Positions 12,048-20,957 of a stretch of 21,683 nt of DNA are shown here, one piece after another. This DNA comes from a virus, in the IMG/VR virus record IMGVR_UViG_3300037200_000150, positions 1 through 21,683 of that record, one strand, 5' to 3'. A program made the position numbers and the translations under genes. The notes beneath the pieces were generated by a model, which had not been told where the DNA came from, did no database searches, and worked only from the letters and a program-made list of their open reading frames with translations. Numbering within the stretch: position 1 is the first letter of the stretch; each line of letters begins with the position of its first letter.

Positions 12048-13273
12048 TGTCTTCGCCCTCGCCGTCGCTGGCGTCGCCGGTAAACCCGCCTTCGGGCACG
12101 GGCGCGTCCTCGGGTCCGGACCTTTACCAGTCGGGTCCATCGACCAGCGATCAATGGCTTCGAAAGTTTTCGCTCACGTTACTCGGCGCCGGGGGCCAGT
12201 CGTGGACCCTGAGCGATAGCAGCGCCTCGGGCGCGCTTAGCGGCGGTACTACGACGGTAGATGACCCGTTAAGGATCACCTTTTCGGTACGTTGCGCGCG
12301 CCTACAGTCGCGGCAGTCCGCGGTCATCAAGGTTTATAACCTCGCGCGCAGCCATCCGGCCGCGGGCTTGGTGGCATTATACAACCGCGTGGTGCTACGG
12401 GCCGGCTACCTGACGGGTAACTTCGGTACGCTGATCGACGGCACGATCGTACAACTGCGGCAGGGTCGCGAACCGACCCTGACCGAGACCTACCTAGAGA
12501 TTACCGTGCAGGGCGATTTATGGGCAAACGTGACGACGGCGGCGCAGTCGTTCTCCGCCGGGGCGACCGCCCAGGGGGTGGTGTCATCCGTGGTGGGGCT
12601 AATGTCCGCTTTCGGGACCGCGCTAGGTAGCATCGCGGGGGTGTCGAGCGTACCGTTCATCCTGGGCCGGGTACATTACGGCATGGCCGTGGACGTGCTT
12701 TCGAAATATGGTATCGTCTCGCAGCAGAACAACGTCGTGAACGTCGTCGGGCGCACGCAGGCCGCGGCGACGGGCGGGACGATCGCGGTAAACGCCGCTA
12801 CGGGCTTAATCGGTATGCCCGAGATTAAGGGGCCTAACGGGGTCGAGTTCGCGGTCAACCTCAACCCGGCGGTACAGGTCGGCACGATCGTACAGTTGGA
12901 TAATGCGCAGCTCAACCTGATCGCGGGCGGTACGCAAAACGCGAGCGCCGCAGGGAATTTCAACACCACGAAGGGGCCGGGTGTGAAGCAGTTCGGTTAT
13001 TACGTGGACCCGTCCGCGGACGGCACCTACCTCGTGGTGCTCACAGAACACGTAGGCGACTCGCGCGGCAACACGTGGGAGACCCGCGTCACGGCGTGGC
13101 CTAAGGGCGCGGCCTCGTCGCCCGGTACGGACCTAACGGTGACCGCGAACGCGCTTAACGGCGTCGGGGCCGGTGCGTCGCCGGATCAGGACCAGACGCA
13201 GCAACAGCCGCCCCAGCTACCGCCCGACAACGACGCGGGCACCTATCAGGCGTATCCGGGCGCGGTATATTAG
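12047..13273 (+). CDS. baseplate hub protein (gp27/gpD-like, Pam3 hub type)
   Basis: A 408-residue protein. ATG 12047 overlaps the plug stop by one base. The same frame is open far upstream, but that part overlaps the plug gene and is rejected. A Ser/Pro-rich N-terminus (first 30 residues) is followed by FSLTLLGAGGQSWTLSD, an RITFSVRCARLQSRQSAVIKVYNL strand pair, the VVLRAGYLTGNFGTLIDGTIVQ barrel segment and a TYLEITVQGDLWANV strand. Its second half has YGMAVDVLSKYGIVSQQNN, then a PEIKGPNGVEFAVNLNPAVQVG barrel region. This is the hub plan that holds the spike. The C-terminus is Gln/Pro-rich and disordered. Confidence 0.75.
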   Translation: MSSPSPSLASPVNPPSGTGASSGPDLYQSGPSTSDQWLRKFSLTLLGAGGQSWTLSDSSASGALSGGTTTVDDPLRITFSVRCARLQSRQSAVIKVYNLARSHPAAGLVALYNRVVLRAGYLTGNFGTLIDGTIVQLRQGREPTLTETYLEITVQGDLWANVTTAAQSFSAGATAQGVVSSVVGLMSAFGTALGSIAGVSSVPFILGRVHYGMAVDVLSKYGIVSQQNNVVNVVGRTQAAATGGTIAVNAATGLIGMPEIKGPNGVEFAVNLNPAVQVGTIVQLDNAQLNLIAGGTQNASAAGNFNTTKGPGVKQFGYYVDPSADGTYLVVLTEHVGDSRGNTWETRVTAWPKGAASSPGTDLTVTANALNGVGAGASPDQDQTQQQPPQLPPDNDAGTYQAYPGAVY

Positions 13274-13276
13274 GTC

Positions 13277-13951
13277 GTGGAACTCAACGAGTTTATCGGC
13301 GACTTCGAGGAATACCTGCGGGTCCACTTTCGACGGTACCAGTCCGGTATGTGGACGGCGATGCCCATGGTGGCCAATACGTGGAACCTGCCGACCAAAG
13401 GCCAGAATACGGTGCACGCGACGCCCGGTATCGCCGGTCAGGCCCGACAGCCCGACGGTTCTTGGGCGGTGGAGCCCATGCCGCAGTGCCCGGACATGCC
13501 GGTGCATTTTATGGGCGGCGGCGGGTCGTTCTTCACGCACCCGATTTCGCAGGGCGACGAAGGTATCGGTATCTTCATGTCGCGATGTCGTGACGGTTGG
13601 TGGCAAATCGGCGGCGCAAACGTGGCCCGTCCGCAATACGGCGAGCAATATATGCACGAGCTGGGTGACGGTATCTTCATCCCGACGCGGCTTAGTCACG
13701 CCAACGCGCTGGTGAACGTGAGCCAGACCACCGCGCAGCTTCGCAACGTGGCCGGCACGTCGTACTTTGAGATGCTGCTCATGGGCGGCGGCGGTTTTAA
13801 CTTCGTGACGCCGGGAGGCGCGGTGCGGATCGACGGCAACGGCAACTTGACGGTGACGGGCGAGGTCACGCGCGGGTTCGGCGGCGCAGACGCGGTGAAC
13901 CTGGGCCAACACACGCACGCGCACGGTCCGGTTCCGGACCCCGGTTCGTAG
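13277..13951 (+). CDS. central baseplate spike, gp138/gpV-like
   Basis: A 224-residue protein from GTG 13277. An N-terminal helix (MELNEFIGDFEEYLRVHF) is followed by an OB-like domain with PDMPVHFMGGGGSFFTHPISQGDEGIGIFMSRCRDGWW, the gp138 N-terminal pattern. A beta-helix region (VRIDGNGNLTVTGEVTRGF) ends in LGQHTHAHGPVPDPGS. The H212-x-H214-x-H216 cluster at the tip resembles the HxH site that holds an iron ion in the P2 gpV spike. It would pierce the outer membrane. No better start with a strong ribosome site is seen, and the next ATG (13349) would cut off the N-terminal helix. Confidence 0.8.
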   Translation: MELNEFIGDFEEYLRVHFRRYQSGMWTAMPMVANTWNLPTKGQNTVHATPGIAGQARQPDGSWAVEPMPQCPDMPVHFMGGGGSFFTHPISQGDEGIGIFMSRCRDGWWQIGGANVARPQYGEQYMHELGDGIFIPTRLSHANALVNVSQTTAQLRNVAGTSYFEMLLMGGGGFNFVTPGGAVRIDGNGNLTVTGEVTRGFGGADAVNLGQHTHAHGPVPDPGS

Positions 13952-13952
13952 G

Positions 13953-14390
13953 ATGACGTTCGCGGTACGCGCGCTTTCCGCGACGGGCGACTATACCTTC
14001 GGACGCGGAGCGCAAAATTTCCTGCGGGACTCGCCCGCGGCGGTCGCGCAGGCCGCGTTGACGCGTTTGTTGCTCTGGCAGGGCGAATGGTTCTTAGACC
14101 TACTCGACGGTACGCCGTGGTGGCAAGATATTCTCGCGCAGAAGAATATCGGTCTTGCGGGCGCGGTGATCGAGGCTCGTATTTTAGGTACGCCGTTCGC
14201 GCAAAGCATCGACGGCTACGACGCGATCTACGACAGTGCGACGCGAACGTTCACGGTGCTAGGTACGCTCAACACGGCGTTCGGTTCGATTCAGTTTAGT
14301 TTTCCGCTCAAGTTTAACCCCAACGGCGGCGGTAACTTATTCGTTATCGGTGGTAACCCACTAGGCGTGGGCGGCGGTCCGATCGGATGA
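13953..14390 (+). CDS. gp25-like baseplate wedge protein
   Basis: A 145-residue protein starting one base after the spike stop. GDYTFGRGAQNFLRDSPAAVAQAALTRLLLWQGEWFLDLLDGTPWW is the gpW/gp25 wedge pattern: a leading glycine-rich beta turn, AVAQ helix, then GEWFLD with a nearby DGxPW. The second half is a beta hairpin domain (TRTFTVLGTLNTAFGSIQFSFPL) and a Gly-rich tail. It links sheath and wedge. Stop and next start overlap by four bases (ATGA). Confidence 0.75.
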   Translation: MTFAVRALSATGDYTFGRGAQNFLRDSPAAVAQAALTRLLLWQGEWFLDLLDGTPWWQDILAQKNIGLAGAVIEARILGTPFAQSIDGYDAIYDSATRTFTVLGTLNTAFGSIQFSFPLKFNPNGGGNLFVIGGNPLGVGGGPIG

Positions 14391-15637
14391 CGACGTATCC
14401 GCTACCGACGCTAGGGCCGACGATTACGTCGGCCGGCATTACGGTGCCCGCGTTTGAAGATATTCTGGCTTCTTATCAAGCGTCGTACCGGGGAATTTAC
14501 GGTAGCGACGTAAGCCTTGCGGCCAATGACCAAGACGGTCAGTTGCTCGGTATCCTAAGCCAGGCGGTCTACGACACGAACGACGCGATCGTAACGGTGT
14601 TTAACGGTTTTTCGCCAACGAATGCCCAGGGCGCGGCGCTTTCTAGCCTCGTCAAGATCAACGGGCTTCAGCGGGAGGCGTCGAGCTTTAGCACCGCGCC
14701 GGCAACGATCATCGGGCAAGCGTTGACGTTTATCGCCTCGGGTATCGTGCAGGACGGTTTCGGTAACCAGTGGACGTTGCCGTCGAACGTGCAGGTGCCG
14801 ACCGGCGGCGCGATCGACGTCACGTTGACGTGCGCGACGCCGGGGGCGATCACGCTGCCGGAGGGGTCAACGACGATTACGGCGAACGGCGGGGGTCTTT
14901 CGTTCGTTACGGTGATACCGGGGTTTCAGTCCGTCACCACGACCTCGGCGGCGACGCCGGGTGCGCCCGTGGAGCTCGACGCTACGCTGCGGCAACGGCA
15001 GGCGATTTCGACCGGTTTACCCGCGCAGACGCCGCTGGAGGCGATCCTCGCTAACGTCGCGGACCTGCCCGGCGTTACGCGCTACGCGATCTATGAAAAT
15101 GATACGAACGCAACGGACGGCAACGGGTTACCGGCCAAGTCGATCTGCCTCGTGGTGGGCGGCGGGGACGAGCTGGCGATCGCCACCACGATCGCCGAGA
15201 AGAAAAATCCCGGTACGGGCACGTACGGGTCCACTTCTCAGATCATCATCGATCCGAGCGGCGTACCAAATACCATTCGATTCTTCGTGCTTGATTTCAC
15301 GAACATCTACGTCGGTGTGACGCTTACGCCGCTCGCGGGCTACGAGGATACGACGGGCACCCTGATACAAAACGTGGTCGCCACTTGGGTATCTTCGTTG
15401 TTGATCGGGCAAAACGTGCAGTATTGGAAGCTCGGTAACCCGATCAACTTGTCTGGTACGATCGCGCAAACGGTATCTGGTTTAACGCAACCTCAGCTCG
15501 ACGCGTTGAGCGCGACCTACGACGTTGCGGCCGTTAAGGTGGGTACGTCGCCTAGTCCGACGGGGGTGATCGATATTCCCATCGCGTTTAATTTCGCCGC
15601 CGCGTGCGTCGCGGCCAACGTGGTGATAACGACGTAA
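14387..15637 (+). CDS. baseplate J / gp47-like wedge protein
   Basis: A 416-residue protein. The Baseplate_J pattern is clear: an N-terminal FEDILASYQASYRGIYG, then NDQDGQLLGILSQAVYDTNDAIVTVFNGF and GAALSSLVKINGLQREASS. A beta-rich centre includes GAITLPEGSTTITA. The RQRQAISTG segment precedes PLEAILANVADLPGVTRYAIYEN and VVGGGDELAIATTIAEKKNPG. These proteins form the periphery of the baseplate wedge and carry the fibres. It is coupled to the genes on both sides by short overlaps. Confidence 0.88.
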   Translation: MTTYPLPTLGPTITSAGITVPAFEDILASYQASYRGIYGSDVSLAANDQDGQLLGILSQAVYDTNDAIVTVFNGFSPTNAQGAALSSLVKINGLQREASSFSTAPATIIGQALTFIASGIVQDGFGNQWTLPSNVQVPTGGAIDVTLTCATPGAITLPEGSTTITANGGGLSFVTVIPGFQSVTTTSAATPGAPVELDATLRQRQAISTGLPAQTPLEAILANVADLPGVTRYAIYENDTNATDGNGLPAKSICLVVGGGDELAIATTIAEKKNPGTGTYGSTSQIIIDPSGVPNTIRFFVLDFTNIYVGVTLTPLAGYEDTTGTLIQNVVATWVSSLLIGQNVQYWKLGNPINLSGTIAQTVSGLTQPQLDALSATYDVAAVKVGTSPSPTGVIDIPIAFNFAAACVAANVVITT

Positions 15638-16332
15638 TGCCCACGACGAGTGACTACCTAGCGTTGATTACGTCGGAGTTCGCGGACGACCCGGACTTCG
15701 TGGCGACGGTCGCATTGAACGTACAGCCGTACGTTGATATGCAGGTCACGCTATCGGGCATGAACGCGTTGTTCGACGTGGACGACGCCGTAGGGCAGCA
15801 GCTCGATACGGTGGGGCAGTGGATCGGTCGTACACGCTATATCGCGACGCCGCTCAACATCTTCTTCAGCTTTGACACGGTAGGACTTGGGTTCGACCAG
15901 GGTATCTGGTACGGGTCGTTCGAGCAGAATACGGGTCTCACCGCCCTACCGGACTATCAGTATCGTATCCTGCTCAAGGCGACCATCGCGGCGAACTATT
16001 GGGACGGCACCATACCGGGGGCCTACGCGGCCTGGAATACGTTGTTGAATCCGTTCGGTTTCGGCATCCTAATTCAGGACTACGATGACATGTCGATGGC
16101 GATCGCCCTGATCGGGCAGAAGCCGGACGCCATCACCGAGGCGCTGTTCACCACGGGCGAGCTCGATCTAAAGCCGGCCGGCGTTTCGTTGGTGCACGTG
16201 CTTCCGACGGTCTATCCGGCGGGTAACGTCAACGGCGTCAAGGGTACGCCCTACTTCGGGTTCGACGTGCAGAACGAAAATATCGCCGGCTTCGATACGG
16301 GCGCGTGGGGCAACTTCGTGGATCAGGAGTAA
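15637..16332 (+). CDS. DUF2612-like baseplate protein
   Basis: A 231-residue protein whose ATG shares one base with the J-like stop. An upstream in-frame start at 15604 would overlap the J-like gene and is rejected. The DUF2612 pattern is seen: MPTTSDYLALITSEFADDPDF, VDMQVTLSGMNALFDVDDAVGQQLDTVGQWIGRTR, then FSFDTVGLGFDQGIWYGSF, DYQYRILLKATIAANYWDG and FGILIQDYDDMSM. The C-terminus has two aromatic-Gly segments (YFGFDVQ, IAGFDTGAWGNF). It fills the position of gpI-type proteins that attach fibres to the wedge. The GLGFDQGxW box is shared with the neck protein at 3707-4384. Confidence 0.8.
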   Translation: MPTTSDYLALITSEFADDPDFVATVALNVQPYVDMQVTLSGMNALFDVDDAVGQQLDTVGQWIGRTRYIATPLNIFFSFDTVGLGFDQGIWYGSFEQNTGLTALPDYQYRILLKATIAANYWDGTIPGAYAAWNTLLNPFGFGILIQDYDDMSMAIALIGQKPDAITEALFTTGELDLKPAGVSLVHVLPTVYPAGNVNGVKGTPYFGFDVQNENIAGFDTGAWGNFVDQE

Positions 16333-16337
16333 AATAG

Positions 16338-17732
16338 TTGACGTATCGCGACCCGTTCGAGGAGTTCCTGGCACGCGCTACCCGCGCGCGTAACGTGTGC
16401 GAGGTCGCGCAGACCGACATCCTGACCTTCTCGCTGGGCGCAGGGGCGAACGTCGAATCGCAGGCGGCGTATGCTAGCGATCCGGTACAGCAGAACGGAT
16501 ACAATACCGGGATAGTGCCCGCGGCGCAGATCAGTAAGGTCAACCGTCAGGGTAATTTAATGGCCGCGGCCCTTAGCCAGGTCATGGCGGCGGTGCTCGA
16601 TGCCTACGTGCAGGATAACGGTAACTTCACAGCGGTCATCGCCCAGCTTTGGCAAACGCTGCTGGGCAGTGGGTTTTTCCTAGACTCCGGATCGGTGAAT
16701 GCCGTTCTGTTAAGCAACCCTGCGGTTCCGGCGGGCGCGCTGACCTTTACCGCCCCGCTGCCGGGCACGCAGTTCAATGTCAAGATCCTTAATACCAACA
16801 CCGGATCGGCTACCCTGAACTGGATGGGTTTGACGAGCTATACCACGATCCCGATCGTGGCGGGCGACGGCGCCGCGCTGAGCGGCGGTGAGATGATCGC
16901 AGGGCGAATCGTCAGTTTCATTTATGACGGCGCGAACGCGCAGATTGTCGGGCCGGCGACCACCTCGGAATACGGCGGCAACCCGATCGGCGTGCTGTCG
17001 GGCGGTTACTTGACGGTCGAGAGCACGACGAGCCTACAGTTCGCGCGGCTGAACGGCACGCAGGTGCCGATCTCGGGCGTCTTCCAGATGATCCCCGGCA
17101 CGCCCATCACGGTTTCGAACTCGGGCCTCGCCGCCAACACGTTATACTACGTTTACGTCTACATGAACGCGGGGACGATGACGCTGGCCCTATCGACCAC
17201 GGGACACGTGGCGGGGCCGAACGGCTACCCGGTGTCGGGCACCAATAGCGGTTACACGCTGCTCGGGATGGTGCGTACGAACGGGTCGTCGCAGTTCGTG
17301 CCGATATCGATCGGTAGCGGTGCCGGCGTGTCATCGACGATTCTTTGTCTTAACTACTATAACCAGACCCTGCAGCCGGGTTATTGCTCGATCTTAAACG
17401 CGACGTCGACCTCGGGTAGTCCGGTGGAATTAAATTCGAGCTATCGTATCCAATTCTTGAGTTGGAACGTCGCGTTGGTGGGTACGCTGATGGGTGAGGC
17501 AAGCAACTCGGCGGCGCCGAACTCGTCCTCCGCGGCGATCGGTTTAGACGGTTCGCTCTGGAGCCCGGTGGCGGCGGCCGGTACGCCCACCACCAATACG
17601 CAATTATGTACGACGACGGCCTTTGGCGCGGTAATCGTTTCCGAGGGCTATCACCAAGGTGAGATATTCGGTAGCGTGAACGGGGGTACGGGCACCTTTA
17701 CCGAGGACCTCCTGATGCAGGTAAACGGGTGA
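16338..17732 (+). CDS. tail fibre protein
   Basis: A 464-residue protein from TTG 16338, with AGGAG at 16325-16329 giving the right spacing. Residues 1-120 are helical and probably dock on the DUF2612-like protein. Residues about 120-220 form a beta domain of the phage-fibre type (AGALTFTAPLPGTQFNVKILNTNTGSATLNWMG, ALSGGEMIAGRIVSFIYDGANAQIVG). The middle is a repeat-like beta region (ISGVFQMIPGTPITVSNSGLAANTLYYVYVYM). The end (about 350-464) looks like a small beta-sandwich tip. It is likely the host-recognition fibre. No chaperone gene of the usual tfa type follows. Confidence 0.75.
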   Translation: MTYRDPFEEFLARATRARNVCEVAQTDILTFSLGAGANVESQAAYASDPVQQNGYNTGIVPAAQISKVNRQGNLMAAALSQVMAAVLDAYVQDNGNFTAVIAQLWQTLLGSGFFLDSGSVNAVLLSNPAVPAGALTFTAPLPGTQFNVKILNTNTGSATLNWMGLTSYTTIPIVAGDGAALSGGEMIAGRIVSFIYDGANAQIVGPATTSEYGGNPIGVLSGGYLTVESTTSLQFARLNGTQVPISGVFQMIPGTPITVSNSGLAANTLYYVYVYMNAGTMTLALSTTGHVAGPNGYPVSGTNSGYTLLGMVRTNGSSQFVPISIGSGAGVSSTILCLNYYNQTLQPGYCSILNATSTSGSPVELNSSYRIQFLSWNVALVGTLMGEASNSAAPNSSSAAIGLDGSLWSPVAAAGTPTTNTQLCTTTAFGAVIVSEGYHQGEIFGSVNGGTGTFTEDLLMQVNG

Positions 17733-18136
17733 TGAAGATGAACCCTTGTCCAATTTGCGGACCCAACGGTCCCGCCGCGCGCCTCTCTAGCGACGCCGTG
17801 AACGGCAAGTATCGCCGGATGTATGCGGCGCAAAACGAGGGTCGCGACCCGCCGCTACTACACCACGTCTGGTGCGAGCGCTGCCACGCGGCGACCGCGC
17901 GCTTTGAGAATCCGGACGCCGCGATCGCGGCCTGGGACGCGGGAACCGTTACGCGATCGGAATCGGCCATCGCCGAACTACCGGACCCGCGCGCCTGTCC
18001 ATGGTCCGTCGAGCGAAATTGTCATCCGTGCTTTTGTGGGCGGTCCTCGCACCCGGAGGCCCACGAGCCGGCGGGTCGCCTGCGCGGCCTATCGCCCGAA
18101 GCGGCGGTCGCCCACTACGGCGCGGTCGATAAGTAA
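17732..18136 (+). CDS. Lar-like restriction alleviation / zinc-binding protein
   Basis: A 134-residue protein. ATG 17732 shares one base with the fibre stop; GTG 17729 and ATG 17738 are alternative starts. C6-PI-C9-G and W-C48-ER-C51 bracket about 40 residues and are followed by ENPDAAIAAWDAGT. This is the CPxCG ... CxxC ... AIxxWN pattern of Lar-type proteins, with WD in place of WN. Lar proteins moderate host type I restriction. An extra C-terminal Cys/His cluster (C89, C97, C100, C102 and nearby His) is not usual and may hold a second metal. The neighbours are fibre and spike genes. The assignment is by motif only; a general zinc-ribbon protein is possible. Confidence 0.65.
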   Translation: MKMNPCPICGPNGPAARLSSDAVNGKYRRMYAAQNEGRDPPLLHHVWCERCHAATARFENPDAAIAAWDAGTVTRSESAIAELPDPRACPWSVERNCHPCFCGRSSHPEAHEPAGRLRGLSPEAAVAHYGAVDK

Positions 18137-18137
18137 G

Positions 18138-20957
18138 ATGCGACGCTTCGCGTTTCTACTGATCTTACTGGCGCTCGCGGTAGCCGCGGGGGCGCTGCGC
18201 GCGTCGGCGCAAACGTTCAATAGCCCGAGTTGCGTACAGAACGGCGGATATCCGTTTCAGCAGGGCGGTTGCCTAAACGCGCAAGATTTAAATAAGGCGA
18301 TAGAAGGATCGCCGTCGCCGTATCCGCCGCAAAATCAGACCGGCACCGGGGCGGGGTTGGGCAAGTACTGGCTCGACTCGTCGACCGGTCCTACGACGCC
18401 GACGTTGCGGCAGTGTGTCAACCCGTCGGGCTGCAGCCGTAACTACACGCCTTCCGATTGGTTGAATTGGGGCGTCTATAACGTAAACACGCAGACCTTC
18501 GCGTTTAGCGCCGCCGTCGGTGGACTGACGCCGATCACCATCACGGCCGCGGCGCCGTTGTATTTTAGCGGACCGTCCAGTAACATCTTGAATTTATCGC
18601 TTAGTTCGGACTTCACGGTTAATGGCAGCAACCAGCTCGCGCTTTCCGCGAACGTGCTCAGGGCGTCGAATAACCTGTCCGACGTTGCGAGTAAGTATAC
18701 CGCCGCGAACAACATCGGTACAACGACGACGATTACGACGTCGGGCACCTTCCTGATAGGTGCGACGACGACGCTGTGGGGTCCTATTTCGTGTGGCGAC
18801 GGCACGCTTAACCTGCCGGCGAGCCCGGCCGATAACGAGCCCCATACGATCGTCAACCTCGGGCTATGTCCGTCGAACTCCATGACCGTTTCGGGGAACG
18901 GCAAGAACATCGGCCTCGGTTCGGCAGTGGTGTCGACCGGTCCCGGCGTAATCAACGTGCGCTATTCGGCCGCCGCCGGATTCTGGGGTCCAGGCGACGT
19001 AAGTTCCGTCGCAGGCGCGCTGACCTATACGGCGGTGAACGTTGCCAACAACGGTTCGGACTTCTCCAACCCCGCCGCGGTGCCGGCGAACATCGGCGCG
19101 CTGCCGCACGTTGCGACCCTGGCGGCGCTCCAGGCGGCCTCGATCGCGACCTACGGCGGCGCGGGCGCCCAGCTCGTGCGAGACGACTACATCGCAGGTT
19201 TGGGGTCGCCCAAAATTACTTATACGGCCGAGACTGGGAACTGCGCCGCCAACTCGCGGGTGAACGACGGTGGCTCGTGCGCCAATACGACGAGCGGTGG
19301 CAACAGTTGGTACGCGACGTTTACCGGCACGGCCGACGTTCGCATATGGGGTGCGCCGGTCACTGGTAACGCGCCGTCCGTGGGTAGTGACGCGGAGCCG
19401 GCCATCGCCGCCTGCCTCGCGGCGTTAGGACCGAAGGGGGTCTGCCAGCTCAACAAGCGGCACACAATCCTGACGAACCTGGTGCTGCCGACCGCTACCA
19501 GCATCAAGTGCCCCGAGACGCCGGTCAGCGGGTTATTCAGCGGGTCGTTCACCTACCTCAACGACGACCCGGCGATCCTGCTCGCTAGCGGGATTACGAT
19601 TACGGCCGGGGGCGCGGGCGCCGGGGTATACAACTGCAACGTGGTGCCAAGCGGTCTTACGATCCCGATATCGAGCGGCTCCGCGTTCTATCCGCAAACG
19701 GCGATCTCCGACGCGGGCAACTTCGACTTTAGCGTCAAGGACAGCACGATCGGCGGGTTCAATTCGGCGATCCAGGTCAGCGGGCCGCGCCCAAACCTCG
19801 ATCACGATTACCTAGACGGCGCGGGCAACACCGTCGCCGTTCTGCAGTGGGACGTCGGCAACACCGACAGCGGCTTCATCAACGACGTTAAAATCCAGCA
19901 GATCGTTACGTCGGGAACCGCGTCGAGCTGCTCGGTGTTGCTGAAGCCTGGCGTCGGGCTGCGCATCGGCGTGGCGTCCGGGGTCGGCGCGGCGTCGGTA
20001 TTCATGGACAATGTCGTCGTCCAGGGCTTCCTGACCAAGAACTACGATTTTGAGAACAGCGCCATCATCGGCAACATCTGGTCGGACGGGGCGAGCAATA
20101 CCGGGTGCGCGTCGTCCTATCCCAACACGCAGGTCGGCGTTTATATTGCGCCCAACGTCACCGTGTATGGCGGCTCGATCAACGAGAACCAGAACTACAC
20201 CGGCTTGGTCGACAACTCGTCGTCGGTCTTCAACACGATCGGCGCGGTAAGCATCGGGCAATCGCTGGGCGATTGCCTGCAGCTGGGCACGAGCGGTACG
20301 GCTGGCGTCGCCCATTTCCGCGACCTGTTCGCCAGCGCGTGCGGCATCTCCGGCACCGGCCACGCGATCGATTTCAAGAACGCCGGGTCGAAGCTGATCT
20401 CCGATATCTGGACGCTCGCCCTCGGCAATACAGAATCAGCCGCGGCGCCGTACATCGTGGGGACGGGCTCGATCCCGATCGGGCAAGAGATGCGCGGGAA
20501 CGCCTTTGCCGCGAACATCGACACGGACCTGCCGACCTCGGGCATCAACGGCACCAGCCTGTTTGACGGATCGTTCTACCTGTCGGGCGGCGCGGACATC
20601 GTCATCGGCGCCATGAGCGCACCCCTCGGTCCGGTAAGCGCGGTGTCGGGGGGGTCGGGGTCGACCGCCTCTGTCGTCGGCACCGAGGCAAAGGGCACGA
20701 TCACCTTTACCGCGGGCAGCGGCACCTTCAGCACCGCCACGGTGACGGTCTCGCCGCTGACGATCCCGCTCGGCTCGGCCGGCTCGGGGTTGTGCACCGG
20801 TGCACCGACGAACAACGGCGTGTCGCCGTGGACGGGACCGGCGACCATCATCGGCAGCATCCTCTCGGACACGTCGATCGAGTTCTACCTGACCAACGGG
20901 GCGAACTTCGTGCCCACGGACAGTTACACCTTCGGCTACCGCTGCGAGTTCTTCTAG
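18138..20957 (+). CDS. tailspike-like beta-rich protein with N-terminal signal peptide
   Basis: A 939-residue protein from ATG 18138, one base after the previous stop. The frame upstream is open but overlaps the Lar-like gene. It opens with MRRFAFLLILLALAVAAGAL and then RASAQ-T, a textbook Sec signal peptide with an AxA-type cleavage site around residue 25, which is rare on virion proteins. Residues about 30-350 are beta-rich with Asn/Thr/Ser. Residues 368-405 are a Cys-containing module shared with the gene at 21062. Residues about 425-820 have the spacing of a right-handed beta-helix (SVKDSTIGGFNSAIQVSG, FINDVKIQQIVTS, VFMDNVVVQGF, VYGGSINENQNY), typical of polysaccharide-degrading spikes. 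The end is a compact beta domain. From about 19700 on, codons are richer in GCC, ATC and CTG than upstream. Confidence 0.75.
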   Translation: MRRFAFLLILLALAVAAGALRASAQTFNSPSCVQNGGYPFQQGGCLNAQDLNKAIEGSPSPYPPQNQTGTGAGLGKYWLDSSTGPTTPTLRQCVNPSGCSRNYTPSDWLNWGVYNVNTQTFAFSAAVGGLTPITITAAAPLYFSGPSSNILNLSLSSDFTVNGSNQLALSANVLRASNNLSDVASKYTAANNIGTTTTITTSGTFLIGATTTLWGPISCGDGTLNLPASPADNEPHTIVNLGLCPSNSMTVSGNGKNIGLGSAVVSTGPGVINVRYSAAAGFWGPGDVSSVAGALTYTAVNVANNGSDFSNPAAVPANIGALPHVATLAALQAASIATYGGAGAQLVRDDYIAGLGSPKITYTAETGNCAANSRVNDGGSCANTTSGGNSWYATFTGTADVRIWGAPVTGNAPSVGSDAEPAIAACLAALGPKGVCQLNKRHTILTNLVLPTATSIKCPETPVSGLFSGSFTYLNDDPAILLASGITITAGGAGAGVYNCNVVPSGLTIPISSGSAFYPQTAISDAGNFDFSVKDSTIGGFNSAIQVSGPRPNLDHDYLDGAGNTVAVLQWDVGNTDSGFINDVKIQQIVTSGTASSCSVLLKPGVGLRIGVASGVGAASVFMDNVVVQGFLTKNYDFENSAIIGNIWSDGASNTGCASSYPNTQVGVYIAPNVTVYGGSINENQNYTGLVDNSSSVFNTIGAVSIGQSLGDCLQLGTSGTAGVAHFRDLFASACGISGTGHAIDFKNAGSKLISDIWTLALGNTESAAAPYIVGTGSIPIGQEMRGNAFAANIDTDLPTSGINGTSLFDGSFYLSGGADIVIGAMSAPLGPVSAVSGGSGSTASVVGTEAKGTITFTAGSGTFSTATVTVSPLTIPLGSAGSGLCTGAPTNNGVSPWTGPATIIGSILSDTSIEFYLTNGANFVPTDSYTFGYRCEFF

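Noticed and set aside
13217-13924. 235-aa minus-strand open frame
   Set aside because: It lies antisense to the spike gene, which has clear gp138 patterns and an HxHxH tip. The minus product is a His/Arg-rich shadow.
17823-18137. 105-codon upstream extension of the spike-like gene
   Set aside because: It overlaps the Lar-like gene in another frame and would bury a clear signal peptide that begins at ATG 18138.
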